Positions 1 to 9,400 of a stretch of DNA of 64,000 nt are shown here, in pieces (the stretch's first letter is position 1; the number at the start of each line of letters is the position of its first letter). Below the pieces are notes generated by a model, which did no database searches, was not told where the DNA came from, and saw nothing but the letters and a program-made list of their open reading frames with translations. Source of the stretch: Pseudoalteromonas viridis (GTDB lineage: Bacteria > Pseudomonadota > Gammaproteobacteria > Enterobacterales > Alteromonadaceae); contig NZ_CP072426.1 of assembly GCF_017742995.1 (NCBI RefSeq), positions 744,001 through 808,000 of the forward strand, written 5' to 3'. A program made the translations under genes and the position numbers.

Positions 1-1853
1 GCGAACTGTATGTTGTTGATGACGAAGGCAATGAAGTGCCTTTCATCACAGGTAAAATCAACGTAGGTAAGATTGAATGGTCAGCAGATGGCAAGTTCAT
101 TTACTTCACGGCCAAGAAAAAAGAAGACAAATTCACATCACTTTACCGCATCGCAGTCGATGGCGGTGAAGCGCAAAAAGTACTGTCGCTGAAAGGCACC
201 TCTATCAGCAAGTATCGCCTGAGCCCGAACGGTAAGCAGGTGGCTATCCTGGCTATGCCCGCCAAGGATGCAAGCGAAAAAGAGCTTAAAAAGCTTGGCT
301 TTATGGCCGAAGTATATGAGCTGGGCCTGAAAAACAAGCAGCTACATTTGGTCGACCTGGCACAAACCAACAAACCGCTGACGCCTGCCGTGGTACCTGT
401 TGAGGGTTATGTTAGCGACATCAACTGGTCTGATGATGCCAGCAAATTATTAGTAAAAACCCAGCCAACAGCGCTGATTGATGATCAGTATATGAAGTCC
501 CAGTGGCATGTGATGGATGTGGCAACGCAGAAAATCACTACCTCGTTTAAAACCGAAGGTAAGCTGGGTGCAGCGGAATTCTCACACGATGGTAAATACA
601 TTGCCATTTTAGGTGCCGAAGACAAACACGACCCGGCTAAGGGCCGTTTATATCTGGCCAATGCCAAAACCGGTAAAGTGGAAGAGTGGATCCCGAACTT
701 TATGGGTCACTTCAAAGACTTTGAGTGGTCAAACCGTAAAAACGTACTGAACTTTATTGCCGATGTGGGCGTTGAGACTTTCATTGGTCAGGTTAAAGTA
801 GGCTCAAGCAAGTACAAAAAGCTGGTTAAAGAAGGTAAGTTTATTGCGCACAGCCTGTCAGTTTCTGATTCTGACAAAACCATCGGCGTGCGTGCAGAAA
901 GCCCGAAACACCCAAGCGAAGTGTTTATGGTGCGCTCTAAAAAGCCCACCCGCTTAACCGATTCAAACCCCTGGTTGAACGACAAGCGCCTGGCGAAACA
1001 AGAAGCGATTAGCTTCAAAGCCCGTGACGGCGTGGAGATTGGTGGTGTACTTATCTACCCACTGGATTATCAGGAAGGCAAACGTTACCCTCTGATCATG
1101 GCGGTACACGGTGGCCCTGAAAGCCATGACAGAAACGGCTGGCTGACCAGCTACTCAGATCCAGGTCAGATGGGTGCGGCACGCGGCTATGCAGTGTTCT
1201 ACCCGAACTACCGTGGTTCAACTGGCAAAGGCGTGGACTACTCTAAACTGGGTCAGGGCGATTATGCCGGCAAAGAGTTTGACGATTTGGTCGACATGAA
1301 AGAGTACCTGGTTAACATGGGCCTGGTTGACACCAAGCGTGTTGGTATCACCGGTGGCTCTTACGGTGGTTACGCTTCAGCCTGGGGCGCAACTAAACTG
1401 ACCGAGCACTTTGCAGCCAGTGTGATGTTTGTGGGTGTAACCAACCAGCTGTCTAAGTTTGGTACGACCGATATTTCAAACGAAATGTTCCTGGTACATG
1501 CCCGCTCTTACCCGTGGCAAAAATGGCAGTGGTATCTTGAGCGCAGCCCGATTTACTGGGCTGGCCAGTCGAAAACCCCACTGTTGATCATGCATGGTAA
1601 AGACGATCCGCGCGTTCACCCGGCTCAGTCTATGGAACTGTACCGCTATATGAAGGTACAAGACAAAGACGTACGTCTGGTTTACTACCCGGGCGAGGGC
1701 CATGGTAACCGTAAAGTTGCTGCGCAGTATGACTACAGCCTGCGCTTAATGCGCTGGATGGATAACTACCTGATCCACGGTAACAAAGACATGCCTGAGT
1801 ATGAAATTGACCATGCCGCTAAATTAAAAGCGGTGAAAGAGCAGAGTAAATAA
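1..1853 (+). CDS. Prolyl oligopeptidase family (S9) serine peptidase, 5' end outside window
   Basis: The frame is open from the first bases of the window, so the N-terminus lies upstream; the first internal ATG is at 36. The N-terminal two thirds has repeated beta-propeller-like strands (for example IEWSADGKFIYFTAKKK). The C-terminal part is an alpha/beta hydrolase domain with the nucleophile motif GGSYGGY at about 1351-1371, an acid in HGKDDPRVHP and a catalytic His in GEGHGNRK. These are hallmarks of S9 acylaminoacyl-peptidase/dipeptidyl-peptidase-like enzymes, which cleave short peptides. Whether a signal peptide exists cannot be seen. The gene ends in a strong terminator. Confidence 0.93.
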   Translation, partial: ELYVVDDEGNEVPFITGKINVGKIEWSADGKFIYFTAKKKEDKFTSLYRIAVDGGEAQKVLSLKGTSISKYRLSPNGKQVAILAMPAKDASEKELKKLGFMAEVYELGLKNKQLHLVDLAQTNKPLTPAVVPVEGYVSDINWSDDASKLLVKTQPTALIDDQYMKSQWHVMDVATQKITTSFKTEGKLGAAEFSHDGKYIAILGAEDKHDPAKGRLYLANAKTGKVEEWIPNFMGHFKDFEWSNRKNVLNFIADVGVETFIGQVKVGSSKYKKLVKEGKFIAHSLSVSDSDKTIGVRAESPKHPSEVFMVRSKKPTRLTDSNPWLNDKRLAKQEAISFKARDGVEIGGVLIYPLDYQEGKRYPLIMAVHGGPESHDRNGWLTSYSDPGQMGAARGYAVFYPNYRGSTGKGVDYSKLGQGDYAGKEFDDLVDMKEYLVNMGLVDTKRVGITGGSYGGYASAWGATKLTEHFAASVMFVGVTNQLSKFGTTDISNEMFLVHARSYPWQKWQWYLERSPIYWAGQSKTPLLIMHGKDDPRVHPAQSMELYRYMKVQDKDVRLVYYPGEGHGNRKVAAQYDYSLRLMRWMDNYLIHGNKDMPEYEIDHAAKLKAVKEQSK

Positions 1854-1881
1854 TCTGCTGTTTTTTATGGCTTAAAAAGAC

Positions 1882-1913
1882 AAAAGGCTTGCCAGATTGG
1901 CAAGCCTTTTTTG
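1882..1913 (+). terminator. Rho-independent terminator of the S9 peptidase gene
   Basis: A perfect 13-bp inverted repeat, AAAAGGCTTGCCA (1882-1894) and TGGCAAGCCTTTT (1898-1910) with loop GAT, runs into a T-rich tail 28 bp after the stop codon. Confidence 0.9.
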
Positions 1914-2531
1914 TTTATGGTGGATATTCAAAGTGGGTTTGTAACTCCACCCAACCTAGTACAGCTCATTAGTAGAATTATGCAGCCTCAAGGTAGCCAA
2001 CTGGAGTCATGTCTTCCAGTGCATCGTGAGGCCTTTCATAATTGTAAATTTCTAGCCATTCATCTGTGATTTCGCGTACTTGTTGTAGTGAATCGAACAG
2101 ATATAAATCTAATACTTCTTCTCGATAACTGCGATTAAAGCGCTCCACAAAACCGTTTTGATAAGGGCTACCAGGCTGAATAAACTCTAGCTTTATGTTT
2201 TTCTCCTGCGCCCAACTTTCTAACAGGCTGGATGTAAATTCAGGTCCATTATCAACCCTTATCTGCGACGGCTTTCCTCGCCAGGCAATCACTCGTTCAA
2301 GCGTTCTAATAACTCGCTCTGTGGTCAAGCTGGTGTCAACTTCGATGGCCAGTGCTTGCCGATTGTAATCATCAATAATATTCAATGTTCTGAAGCGATG
2401 TCCAAAGCTTAATGCGTCGCTCATGAAATCCATGGACCAAGAATCATTGTGCTTTTCCGGCGTACTCAATGGCTCTGGGCTACGTGTAGGAACTCGGCGC
2501 TTTCCTTTACGTCGCAAGTTGAGCTTTAGCA

Positions 2532-2539
2532 TATTGTAA
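2532..2539. repeat. Left copy of the IS256 target-site duplication TATTGTAA
   Basis: TATTGTAA at 2532-2539 recurs at 3841-3848 directly outside the other inverted repeat. Its perfect identity points to a fairly recent insertion. Confidence 0.92.
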
Positions 2540-3840
2540 GGTAGTGTTCAATTTTCTGTGTCATTTCGATAAGTTAAGATACAAAAAGAGAAATGACTCA
2601 TGACTACACAAAAATTTGATTTAGATTCTGTATTGAAAGCGCTCCAAGACGGCAAAAACCTCACTGGTAAAGATGGAGCGCTCACCCCGTTGATAAAACA
2701 GCTCACTGAAGCCGCAATGAAGGCTGAGTTGGAAAACCACTTAGCTGAAAGCTCCGAGCCCAATCGTAAGAACGGTAAATCCACTAAAACCGTCAAAGGG
2801 CCCACTGGTGCATTCGAACTTGAGACGCCTCGTGACCGAGCAGGCACCTTCGAGCCGCAATTGGTGAAAAAGCACCAAACCCATCTGACCGAAGACTTAG
2901 AGCGCAAGATTCTTGCGCTGTTTGCCTTGGGTAACAGCTACCAGGATATCCGTGCTCACATCGCCGATATGTACGATATATCTATTTCCAACGGTACTAT
3001 TAATGCCGTAACAGACAAGCTACTGCCTGAGCTCCAGGCTTGGCGTGAACGTGATTTGGAAGCCATATATCCCATTGTTTGGCTTGACGCTATTCACTAC
3101 AAGATCAAAGAAAACGGACGTTATGTCAGTAAAGCCATCTACACCATTTTGGCTCTCAACATCGAAGGCAAAAAGGAGCTTTTAGGCCTCTACCTTTCAG
3201 ACCAGGAAGGTGCCCATCACTGGCTAAGCGTGTTGACCGACCTTAATAATCGAGGCGTTAAAGATATCCTGATTGCCTGCGTGGATGGCCTAAAAGGCTT
3301 CCCTGAAGCCATTGAAACCATCTATCCGAACACAGAGATCCAACACTGTATCGTTCACCAGATCCGTAACTCACTCAAATACGTGGCATCCAAAAACCAA
3401 AAGGCTTTCATGGCGGATCTCAAATGCGTTTATAAGGCTGCAACCCTAAATGCTGCTGAAATAGCGCTGGACGAACTGGAAGCCAAGTGGGGTGAAAAAT
3501 ACCCTTTGGTCATCAAATCATGGCGCTGTAAATGGCCGACACTCAGCGCTTACTTCAAGTACCCGGATTACGTGAGAACGCCTATCTACACGACAAATGC
3601 CGTGGAGGCTGTACATCGCCAGTTCCGGAAGCTGACCAAAACCAAGGGCGGTTTTGCCAATGAAAACAGCTTACTAAAGCTACTCTATGCCGGTATACTT
3701 AAGGCTCAAGAGCGCTGGACACATCCTATCCAGAACTGGAATCTCACGCTATCACAGATGGCCATCCACTTTCCAGGGCGCTTGGATGACTACATCGAGC
3801 TTTGAGCTCAGTAGGCTGACACAGAATTATGAACACTCTC
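2540..3840 (+). mobile_element. Complete IS256-family insertion sequence nested in an IS3 element
   Basis: This 1301-bp element has imperfect terminal inverted repeats of about 25 bp (2540-2564 and 3816-3840, sharing AGTGTTCA and TTCTGTGTCA blocks). It carries one mutator-type transposase and is flanked by the 8-bp direct repeat TATTGTAA, as expected for IS256 (8-9 bp). The duplication lies inside IS3 orfB, so the insertion order is certain: IS3 first, IS256 second. Confidence 0.93.
2600..3805 (+). CDS. IS256-family (mutator-type) transposase
   Basis: The 401-aa length is typical of the family. The DDE catalytic region includes Asp in WLDAIHYKI and the mutator signature CVDGLKGFPEAIETIYPNTE followed by QHCIVHQIRNS, with the distal Glu expected in the NAVEAVHRQFRK segment. 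It starts with MTTQKFDLDSVLKALQDGKN, and the coding region fills the space between the inverted repeats. It appears intact and probably active. Confidence 0.95.
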   Translation: MTTQKFDLDSVLKALQDGKNLTGKDGALTPLIKQLTEAAMKAELENHLAESSEPNRKNGKSTKTVKGPTGAFELETPRDRAGTFEPQLVKKHQTHLTEDLERKILALFALGNSYQDIRAHIADMYDISISNGTINAVTDKLLPELQAWRERDLEAIYPIVWLDAIHYKIKENGRYVSKAIYTILALNIEGKKELLGLYLSDQEGAHHWLSVLTDLNNRGVKDILIACVDGLKGFPEAIETIYPNTEIQHCIVHQIRNSLKYVASKNQKAFMADLKCVYKAATLNAAEIALDELEAKWGEKYPLVIKSWRCKWPTLSAYFKYPDYVRTPIYTTNAVEAVHRQFRKLTKTKGGFANENSLLKLLYAGILKAQERWTHPIQNWNLTLSQMAIHFPGRLDDYIEL

Positions 3841-3848
3841 TATTGTAA
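3841..3848. repeat. Right copy of the IS256 target-site duplication TATTGTAA
   Basis: Identical to 2532-2539; the pair delimits the nested element. Confidence 0.92.
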
Positions 3849-4098
3849 ACGCGTTCGACACGCTTCTTGTTCCATGTTTTGCCCTGATGTCTAAGCCGTT
3901 TAAACAGCTTAGGCAATCCCCACCGAGGATGGCGCTCCACAAGCAATAGCAACGCATCGATTACTTCATCATCTGGTGGCCGTTTATGCGTGTAGTAATA
4001 GACACTTCGATTTAGTCCTGCAACCTCACAAGCAAGTGCCACACTTACCTCATACTGCTCAAGGAAGTGCTCAACCCACGCTCTACGCTTGCTTGTGC

Positions 4099-4365
4099 TC
4101 ACAGCTTTTTTGCAACGATTTCCTCAAGCATAGTGTGTTTAAGGCTCAGTGTTGCAAACATGTCTTTGAGCTTGCGATTCTCTTCTTCAAGCTCTTTCAG
4201 TCGCTTTACATCCGACGCTTCCATGCCGCCATATTTGGAGCGCCATTTATAAAATGTGCTCTGTCCAATTCCATGTTTTCGGCAAAGATCTGGGACCGAT
4301 ACACCCGATTCAGCTTCTTTGATCATGGCAACAATTTGTGACTCGGTGAACTTGCTTTTTCTCAT
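4099..4365 (-). CDS. IS3-family transposase orfA (HTH, IS407 group)
   Basis: This 88-aa protein has the usual orfA start (MRKSKFTESQIVAMIKE), a helix-turn-helix (VPDLCRKHGIGQSTFYKW) and a leucine-zipper-like coiled coil (KRLKELEEENRKLKDMF). Near its end a slippery heptamer A_AAA_AAG lies in the correct phase (codons GCA AAA AAG), just before the TGA that overlaps the orfB start. This is the classical IS3 signal for making the OrfAB transposase. The gene is intact, but its partner orfB is broken, so this copy should not move by itself. Confidence 0.9.
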   Translation of the reverse strand: MRKSKFTESQIVAMIKEAESGVSVPDLCRKHGIGQSTFYKWRSKYGGMEASDVKRLKELEEENRKLKDMFATLSLKHTMLEEIVAKKL

Positions 4366-4443
4366 CGTAAAACTTCCTTCTTTTGTTAATGGAAATTCTA
4401 CTCAAGAACTGTTGCAGTTTATGGGGGAGTTACAGCTAGAGTT

Positions 4444-4830
4444 TTATAGCCAAACCTTAACATCCTCAAACTTGTTATCTAATAAATCTCTGATATCGTC
4501 CGAACACTCTATATACATTGAGCTGCTATCATGAAGGCCAAATGACATTTTCTTGCCATTAGAAAGCTCGAATTCAACGTCTAGCCAATAGAGGATTTCT
4601 TCATCGCAATCCAAAAGTTCCGTGATCTCTTTATAAGAAACGGACACTTTATCGTCTGGATAAAATAGTAAGTCATCCCATAACGATATTTTTTCACCGT
4701 ACCCTTCAGCCCGATGAACAAAAGCCTTTTGTACCTTGCAATCTATAAAATTAATAATGAGTCTCAACAAAGCTCCCAAAGGGAAGCCTGTCTTAGAGCT
4801 ATCTTTGTCGGATATCCAATATCTAGTCAT
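4444..4830 (-). CDS. Probable orphan immunity protein (128 aa)
   Basis: This small acidic cytoplasmic protein (starting MTRYWISDKDSSKTGFPLG) has no signal peptide and was not assigned to a family. Its ATG overlaps the stop codon of the toxin-tip remnant upstream (shared ATGACTAG at 4823-4830). Such translational coupling is the usual arrangement for polymorphic-toxin immunity genes. It lies at the far end of the displaced-cassette array, next to an IS3 element. The immunity role is inferred from position, size and acidity. Confidence 0.6.
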   Translation of the reverse strand: MTRYWISDKDSSKTGFPLGALLRLIINFIDCKVQKAFVHRAEGYGEKISLWDDLLFYPDDKVSVSYKEITELLDCDEEILYWLDVEFELSNGKKMSFGLHDSSSMYIECSDDIRDLLDNKFEDVKVWL

Positions 4831-5181
4831 ATGTTAATGGCTCCCCGCCCCCTCTTTTGAATCCACCCTTAGGTGCTTTTTTTGGGCTATTCGGAATTAA
4901 AGGATGCTGATGTGGTACCCAAAGATGCTGTTCTGGATAGCCATGATCAGTGAAATCTATGTCTTTCTTAGGTATTAAGTTCCCATTCGAATCATACCCC
5001 CATTCTCTTGCTTGAGGCTCCGAACCATATTTTGGTTTAGAACGTCCTAGCTGAGTATGGGGTAGATCTGAGTCTGGTATATAATCTCTTCCGGCTGTAG
5101 GTAGCTGCCTATCTGGTGTGTTTTAGTTTCTGCTGCAACGGGCGCAATCTCCCAAAAAGCAACAATGTTTGTAACGTTTAG
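4823..5181 (-). pseudogene. Displaced Rhs toxin C-terminal tip, frameshifted (resembles polymorphic toxin type 24)
   Basis: The minus strand encodes PTAGRDYIPDSDLPHTQLG, then KPKYGSEPQAREWGYDSNGN and YPEQH...VPHQHPL, ending LTYD-stop at 4823. This resembles toxin tips labelled Ntox24 (recalled pattern, not searched). No start codon or RHS core precedes it. An upstream stretch reading AFWEIAPVAAETK is in another frame; removing one CA unit from ACACAC near 5114-5121 would join it to TPDRQLPTAGRDY. It is therefore a truncated tip with a 2-bp slippage frameshift. Its immunity gene (4444-4830) is intact. Confidence 0.7.
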
Positions 5182-5631
5182 TTAGCACTGCGCAAGCTCA
5201 TTCTTTAGCACTTCTACGACTTGCATCATAGCAATGAGTGGGTCAATTTCTCCCTGAGAGTAGATACTACATGAAGCCATATCTTCTGGATAATCAAAAT
5301 TCGCATAGACCTCCTGTAGCTTATCAAGCTTGATCTGTTCGTGATCATCTGATGATGCGATATTCAGAAGATAAGCTAATCTCCACTTATCGAGTGCAGT
5401 TGCTATATCAGTCTTTTCAACCTTATCCGAAATCAGATTAAAAAGCTCACCATCTTCCAAAGTTTCTCCGCCAGCTATTAATACAACGCCCTCATCTTCA
5501 CTGCCATTGACGAGAAGTTCCATAGCATAATCAATAGCGTCCTCTCGACTTGCCCAGCCTTTTTTCAAACCGAGAAGAATGGTGGACCAACACAACAGGC
5601 TTAGGTTTTTCAAAATCTTAATTGGTGGCAT
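5182..5631 (-). CDS. DUF2247-like protein, probable orphan immunity protein
   Basis: This 149-aa protein contains CWSTILLGLKKGWASREDAI and LQEVYANFDYPEDM, which match the recalled DUF2247 pattern; such proteins are common immunity partners in polymorphic-toxin loci. It starts 11 bp after the stop of the second displaced toxin-tip fragment, with AGGAAA as ribosome binding site. It lies beyond the terminator of the Rhs-immunity operon, so its expression would need read-through or its own promoter. The family call is from memory; the immunity role is contextual. Confidence 0.68.
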   Translation of the reverse strand: MPPIKILKNLSLLCWSTILLGLKKGWASREDAIDYAMELLVNGSEDEGVVLIAGGETLEDGELFNLISDKVEKTDIATALDKWRLAYLLNIASSDDHEQIKLDKLQEVYANFDYPEDMASCSIYSQGEIDPLIAMMQVVEVLKNELAQC

Positions 5632-5642
5632 AGTAATATTTC

Positions 5643-5911
5643 CTAATTTCTTCGGAATTTGGTTAGGTAGACCTGTGACGGTACCGCCAAGTATAAATCT
5701 TCAGTGTGTGACTTTGCCTTTGTCAACAACCCATTCAAAAACACCACCACACCATTGTTACTACCTTGGATCTGTCTTAATTCAGATGTTCGAACAACTT
5801 TTCCACCCGACCCTTTAGTTGGTATGTCGAATTTAGCAGCATCGCCAGCAAACACTCGACCCGGTAGGAAATAACCCAGGGAGACAAAGAAAAGGCCAAA
5901 GAAGTACCCTA
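5643..5911 (-). pseudogene. Second displaced toxin-tip remnant (C-terminal fragment)
   Basis: The open frame starts inside the terminator and reads GYFFGLFFVSLGYFLPG, then RVFAGDAAKFDIPTKGSGGK and ELRQIQGSNNGVVVFLNGLL, ending KFRRN-stop at 5643. The first ATG is at 5855 (70 aa). It has no ribosome binding site or RHS core and sits directly upstream of the DUF2247 immunity gene, so the simplest reading is the 3' end of a former Rhs tip. The toxin family was not recognised. It could be a real small protein, but that seems less likely. Confidence 0.5.
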
Positions 5912-5945
5912 TAAAAAAATGCCAGTCAGCTTAACTGACTGGCAT
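5912..5945 (-). terminator. Terminator of the Rhs-immunity operon
   Basis: ATGCCAGTCAG (5919-5929) pairs with CTGACTGGCAT (5935-5945). On the minus strand the hairpin is followed by a run of T residues (complement of the A tract at 5913-5919). It lies about 100 bp past the 139-aa immunity gene and before the two displaced cassettes. Confidence 0.88.
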
Positions 5946-6043
5946 GGTAGTGTTGGGCCTCCGGAACCAGAGGACCACCAATTGCAATTTACAGCCATAG
6001 AAACACTACAGCTCTAATTGGACTTTTATTGAATAACAATACA

Positions 6044-6463
6044 CTACTCTTTATTCATTAGCTGACGATATTTATTGAACTGTTCGGAAGCTTCGAAATC
6101 TCCTTCAATAAGACGTTCATAAAAGGAAAGATCTTTAGCCCACTCATTAAAGACAAGTGATGATAAAGTCTCTCTTTCTTCTTGTGCTATTACTGATAAT
6201 CTCCAATACGATGATAAGCGTTCGTCTGATACACTGAAAAACTCTGCTGGATAAGGTTTAGGGTATTCATCGTACTCTTCCACGCAAATATAGTACCAAG
6301 GGCTACTATCCCAAAATACAACACCATAAACTGTATACTCTTTACCTACATCAAGATCCACTTCCCCTTCGGGCATAGATATATACTTCTTTAAACGATT
6401 GATCACGTTTTCTTCTGAGAGCGAGTTTAAATTATTTACTTTGCATACAACTTTCATAATCAC
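6044..6463 (-). CDS. Probable immunity protein of the Rhs toxin (139 aa)
   Basis: A small acidic cytoplasmic protein (MIMKVVCKVNNLNSLSEENV, later VGKEYTVYGVVFWDSSPWYY) starting 9 bp after the Rhs stop codon. A second ATG at 6457 has a better-spaced purine-rich site (AAGAAG). No family was recognised. Its position directly behind the toxin tip and before a strong terminator is the canonical place of a cognate immunity gene. Confidence 0.68.
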   Translation of the reverse strand: MIMKVVCKVNNLNSLSEENVINRLKKYISMPEGEVDLDVGKEYTVYGVVFWDSSPWYYICVEEYDEYPKPYPAEFFSVSDERLSSYWRLSVIAQEERETLSSLVFNEWAKDLSFYERLIEGDFEASEQFNKYRQLMNKE

Positions 6464-6472
6464 TTCTTAAAA

Positions 6473-9400
6473 TCAATAAGTACCCTTTCTAGGATCTGGA
6501 ACTCTTTCAATGTTATTCAAACCATCGGTACTATGTTTTTTAAACTTGAAATCCATTAATTTACCAGTTTTTGGGTCACGTACATAGTGAACAACAGAAT
6601 CACTACCATTCGCGGACTTCACCTTTAATTCCAACTTCTCCATTCCCTTGAAGTTTGGATCATTTAAGTTTCTGATAATAACAGTACCTTGACCTTCTTG
6701 AGCTGCTTTCAATGTCATTTGATCTTGAGTACTTTTTGGGGTTCTGCTCCATTTATCTCCACCCTTTGAACCCTTCTTCTTAGCCTTCCACATCTTATAA
6801 GCTTTGGCAGCTGCTGCACCGCCAAATGCCAGGCCACCGACCGCAGCGACCACCACAGCTTTGTAGTCAACACAGGCAAATGGCTTGCCTTCTACATATA
6901 GCTGGAATAACAACTCCATGCCGCCGTCTTTGGCCGCACCATACAGGTTTGCCAGAATGTGCCCGGTCGGGTCAATAAAGTTGACAGGATCTGCTGAAAC
7001 ATAATTATAAAGGTTGGTGTCGCCCCCCGCAAAGCCGATTGGATCTTTTGCAGTCCAGCGAGCAGCATACGGATCGTAATCTCGTGCACCAAACCTGACC
7101 AGCCCGGTGTCGCTGTCATACAAACCACCCGCAAACCCAAAGGGCTGAAAACCCGGGTTGGAGTCGTATGTCACCTCACCGTATACATCGTAGTCAAGTC
7201 GCTGGGTGATCTCACCACTCACAGCGTCCACCAGCATCCGGGGTGAACCTAGTTGATCGGTAATATAGCGATATTCTCTACCACCTTTTAGCATGTAGTC
7301 AGGAACATGCCCTTTGCTGGCGTAGCCAAACAAAGCAACCACATCACCATTGGCATTTAATTGTGCGACCGGATTTAACTGGTCACTATACAGGTAACCC
7401 GCAACGTGCTGCCCATCCACATACTTAGCCACACGTCGATTTTGCGGGTCAACACCATAGTCAATTTGTTTGCTAACCTGACCATCTTGCTTAATTTCAA
7501 CCTGCAGTAAATTGCCAAAAATATCGTAGTCGTAGTTATGCTCGACAGAACCACACGTTTTATATGCCAGCGCACCGTTCACATTGTACTGATACCGGCA
7601 CTGAGCAAAACTGGTTAGCCTGTCTTGTTCGTCAAATGTTGCGCTCCTAGTGGTGGTTTGGTCACCTTGTGTGAGCTCAATGCCGATCCGGTTACCATTT
7701 GCACCATAGCGGTATACCTGTGTGGTGTCTCCTTTTGTAGCAGTACTCAGACGACCCAACCCATCGTACAAGTAGGTTTCGACCTGGCTTTCACCGGCTA
7801 CAAACTGTTGTTTTCTTGTTATGCGACCCGCATCATCAAATTGATAAGTGGCTTGATACAAGTTTTGTGCGCCAAAGGTATAGTGCTCTTCTTCGATTTC
7901 ACCATACTGGTTGTGCGATATGCGATGTTGAATATCAAAATGCTCAGTCCCGGTAATAACACCGCCTTTATTTAGCGCCCTGTTTAAAGTCAGATTTCCA
8001 GCCGATGTGAGCATACCGTCCAGGTCGTAGCCATAGGCAATACAATTGGCGTCGTTCACACACACACTGCCAACATCACCACCCGGGCTATAATTGACGC
8101 TAAATGAGCCAGTTACATCACCAAACCAGTCGGTACCAGTATAAAGTAAGCCGTCGTAATGATAATTGAGCGTATTGCCATCAGGCGCATTGACTCGGAC
8201 AACATCACCCACTTCATTGTAACCCAATTGATACTGGCCATAAGGGGTACTAATCGACTCTAAACGATCAACGCCTTTTGCATAAACATAAGAGATCTTT
8301 TCTCCCGAAGGTAAAGCAATCTCACTGATTCGCCGATCTCTGTCATACACGTAGCTGGAGACAGTTTGCTGAGCATTTGCGGCTAGCGGTGCAGTATAAC
8401 TCGTCACGTTATTAATACTGTTATATGCAAACTGGTGCTCTGGCTGCCCATCAGGTGTAAGAGAAATCAAGTTTCCGTTGTTGTCATAGCCAAACTCTGT
8501 GATTTGCTGCTCTTGTTGACTAGACGACAATACCGCTCGGATAACCTGCCCAACATTGTCTCTTGTCAGAGTTACTTGCGGTTGATTGCTACTTACAACT
8601 TTTTCTAATAATCCAGGCCGAAGTCCGTAGCCTCCGCTATAGAAATACTGGGTGCTTCTGTCTCCCTGTGATACTTTTGTTAAACGCCCATGGCCGTCAT
8701 AGGTATAGTGGATTGGTGCAAAACCAGCCAATTCGGTATAATCAGGTAGTTGACTTGCTGTATCAAGTTTTACAACCGTTTCTCTACCCAATCGGGTTGT
8801 TGTTGTCAATTTACCATAACCAACGCTATACCTGATTGTTACTTTCTGAGTATCGTTTTGCTCCACATTAAAGTACACAACATAACTATCACCATTTCTG
8901 GTAATATCGGTTTTAGATTCCACGCCCCCTGGTGATTTCATCACTAGTGACCTTGGAACATTTCTTTTTTGAATAGGATCGTATTTACTACGGAGCAAAT
9001 ACTCCATTCCCCCTATCTTCTGATGAGTCGTGGGTACCAGCCGGTTGTTATGGAAATTAAAAGAGCTCCTGCTCGACTCTACAGATCCGTCCGGATAGTA
9101 CGTCTCTGTATCCCCATTTGCAGCTTCTTTTACCTCAAATCGATTATTTTCCGCCGTTGTATATCCATAAATTTTGGCCTGCGTCGCTTCATCCAGACGG
9201 CTGTAAAAGCGCCATTCGCCGCCTTCTGGATCAAGGCTTCGTGTGATCCGGCCATGTGTGTCAAAAAAGCGCTCAAATACATTACCATTTGGGTCTACCT
9301 GATGGTTCAGCAACTCCCCTTGGTAGTTGAGTTGATAGCCTGTACCATCCGGATAGGTAACAGACCTCAGATTGTTGTGTTCATCAATGTCCAGGGACGT

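Larger units (their letters stand above)
1978..4102 (-). pseudogene. IS3-family transposase orfB, split by the nested IS256 element
   Basis: The N-terminal part (4102-3841) and C-terminal part (2531-1978) are separated by the insertion. Removing 2540-3840 and one copy of the 8-bp duplication rejoins the frame as RVYN-MLKLNLRR, giving about 271 aa, normal for IS3 orfB. The rve/DDE integrase core is in the C-terminal part: Asp in SMDFMSDAL, Asp in RVDNGPEF and Glu in NGFVERFN. The N-terminal part has the HTH_21-like region (VALACEVAGLNRSVYYY). The start is a GTG at 4102 overlapping the orfA stop; expression is expected as an OrfAB fusion by -1 frameshift. Confidence 0.88.
1940..4434. mobile_element. 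IS3-family insertion sequence (IS407-like), interrupted by an IS256-family element
   Basis: The terminal inverted repeats match by eye: the left end reads TGTAACTCC from 1940, and the right end ending at 4434 reads the same on the minus strand. Partial identity extends inward, including a shared TTAGTAGAATT/TGAGTAGAATT block. The element carries orfA and orfB on the minus strand. Without the nested element it would be about 1.19 kb, usual for IS3 elements. No clear target-site duplication is visible next to 1940 and 4434, so it may have lost one flank or be old. Confidence 0.85.

Noticed and set aside
1940..4434. Clear target-site duplication of the outer IS3 element
   Set aside because: Bases outside 1940 and 4434 do not match as a 3-5 bp direct repeat.
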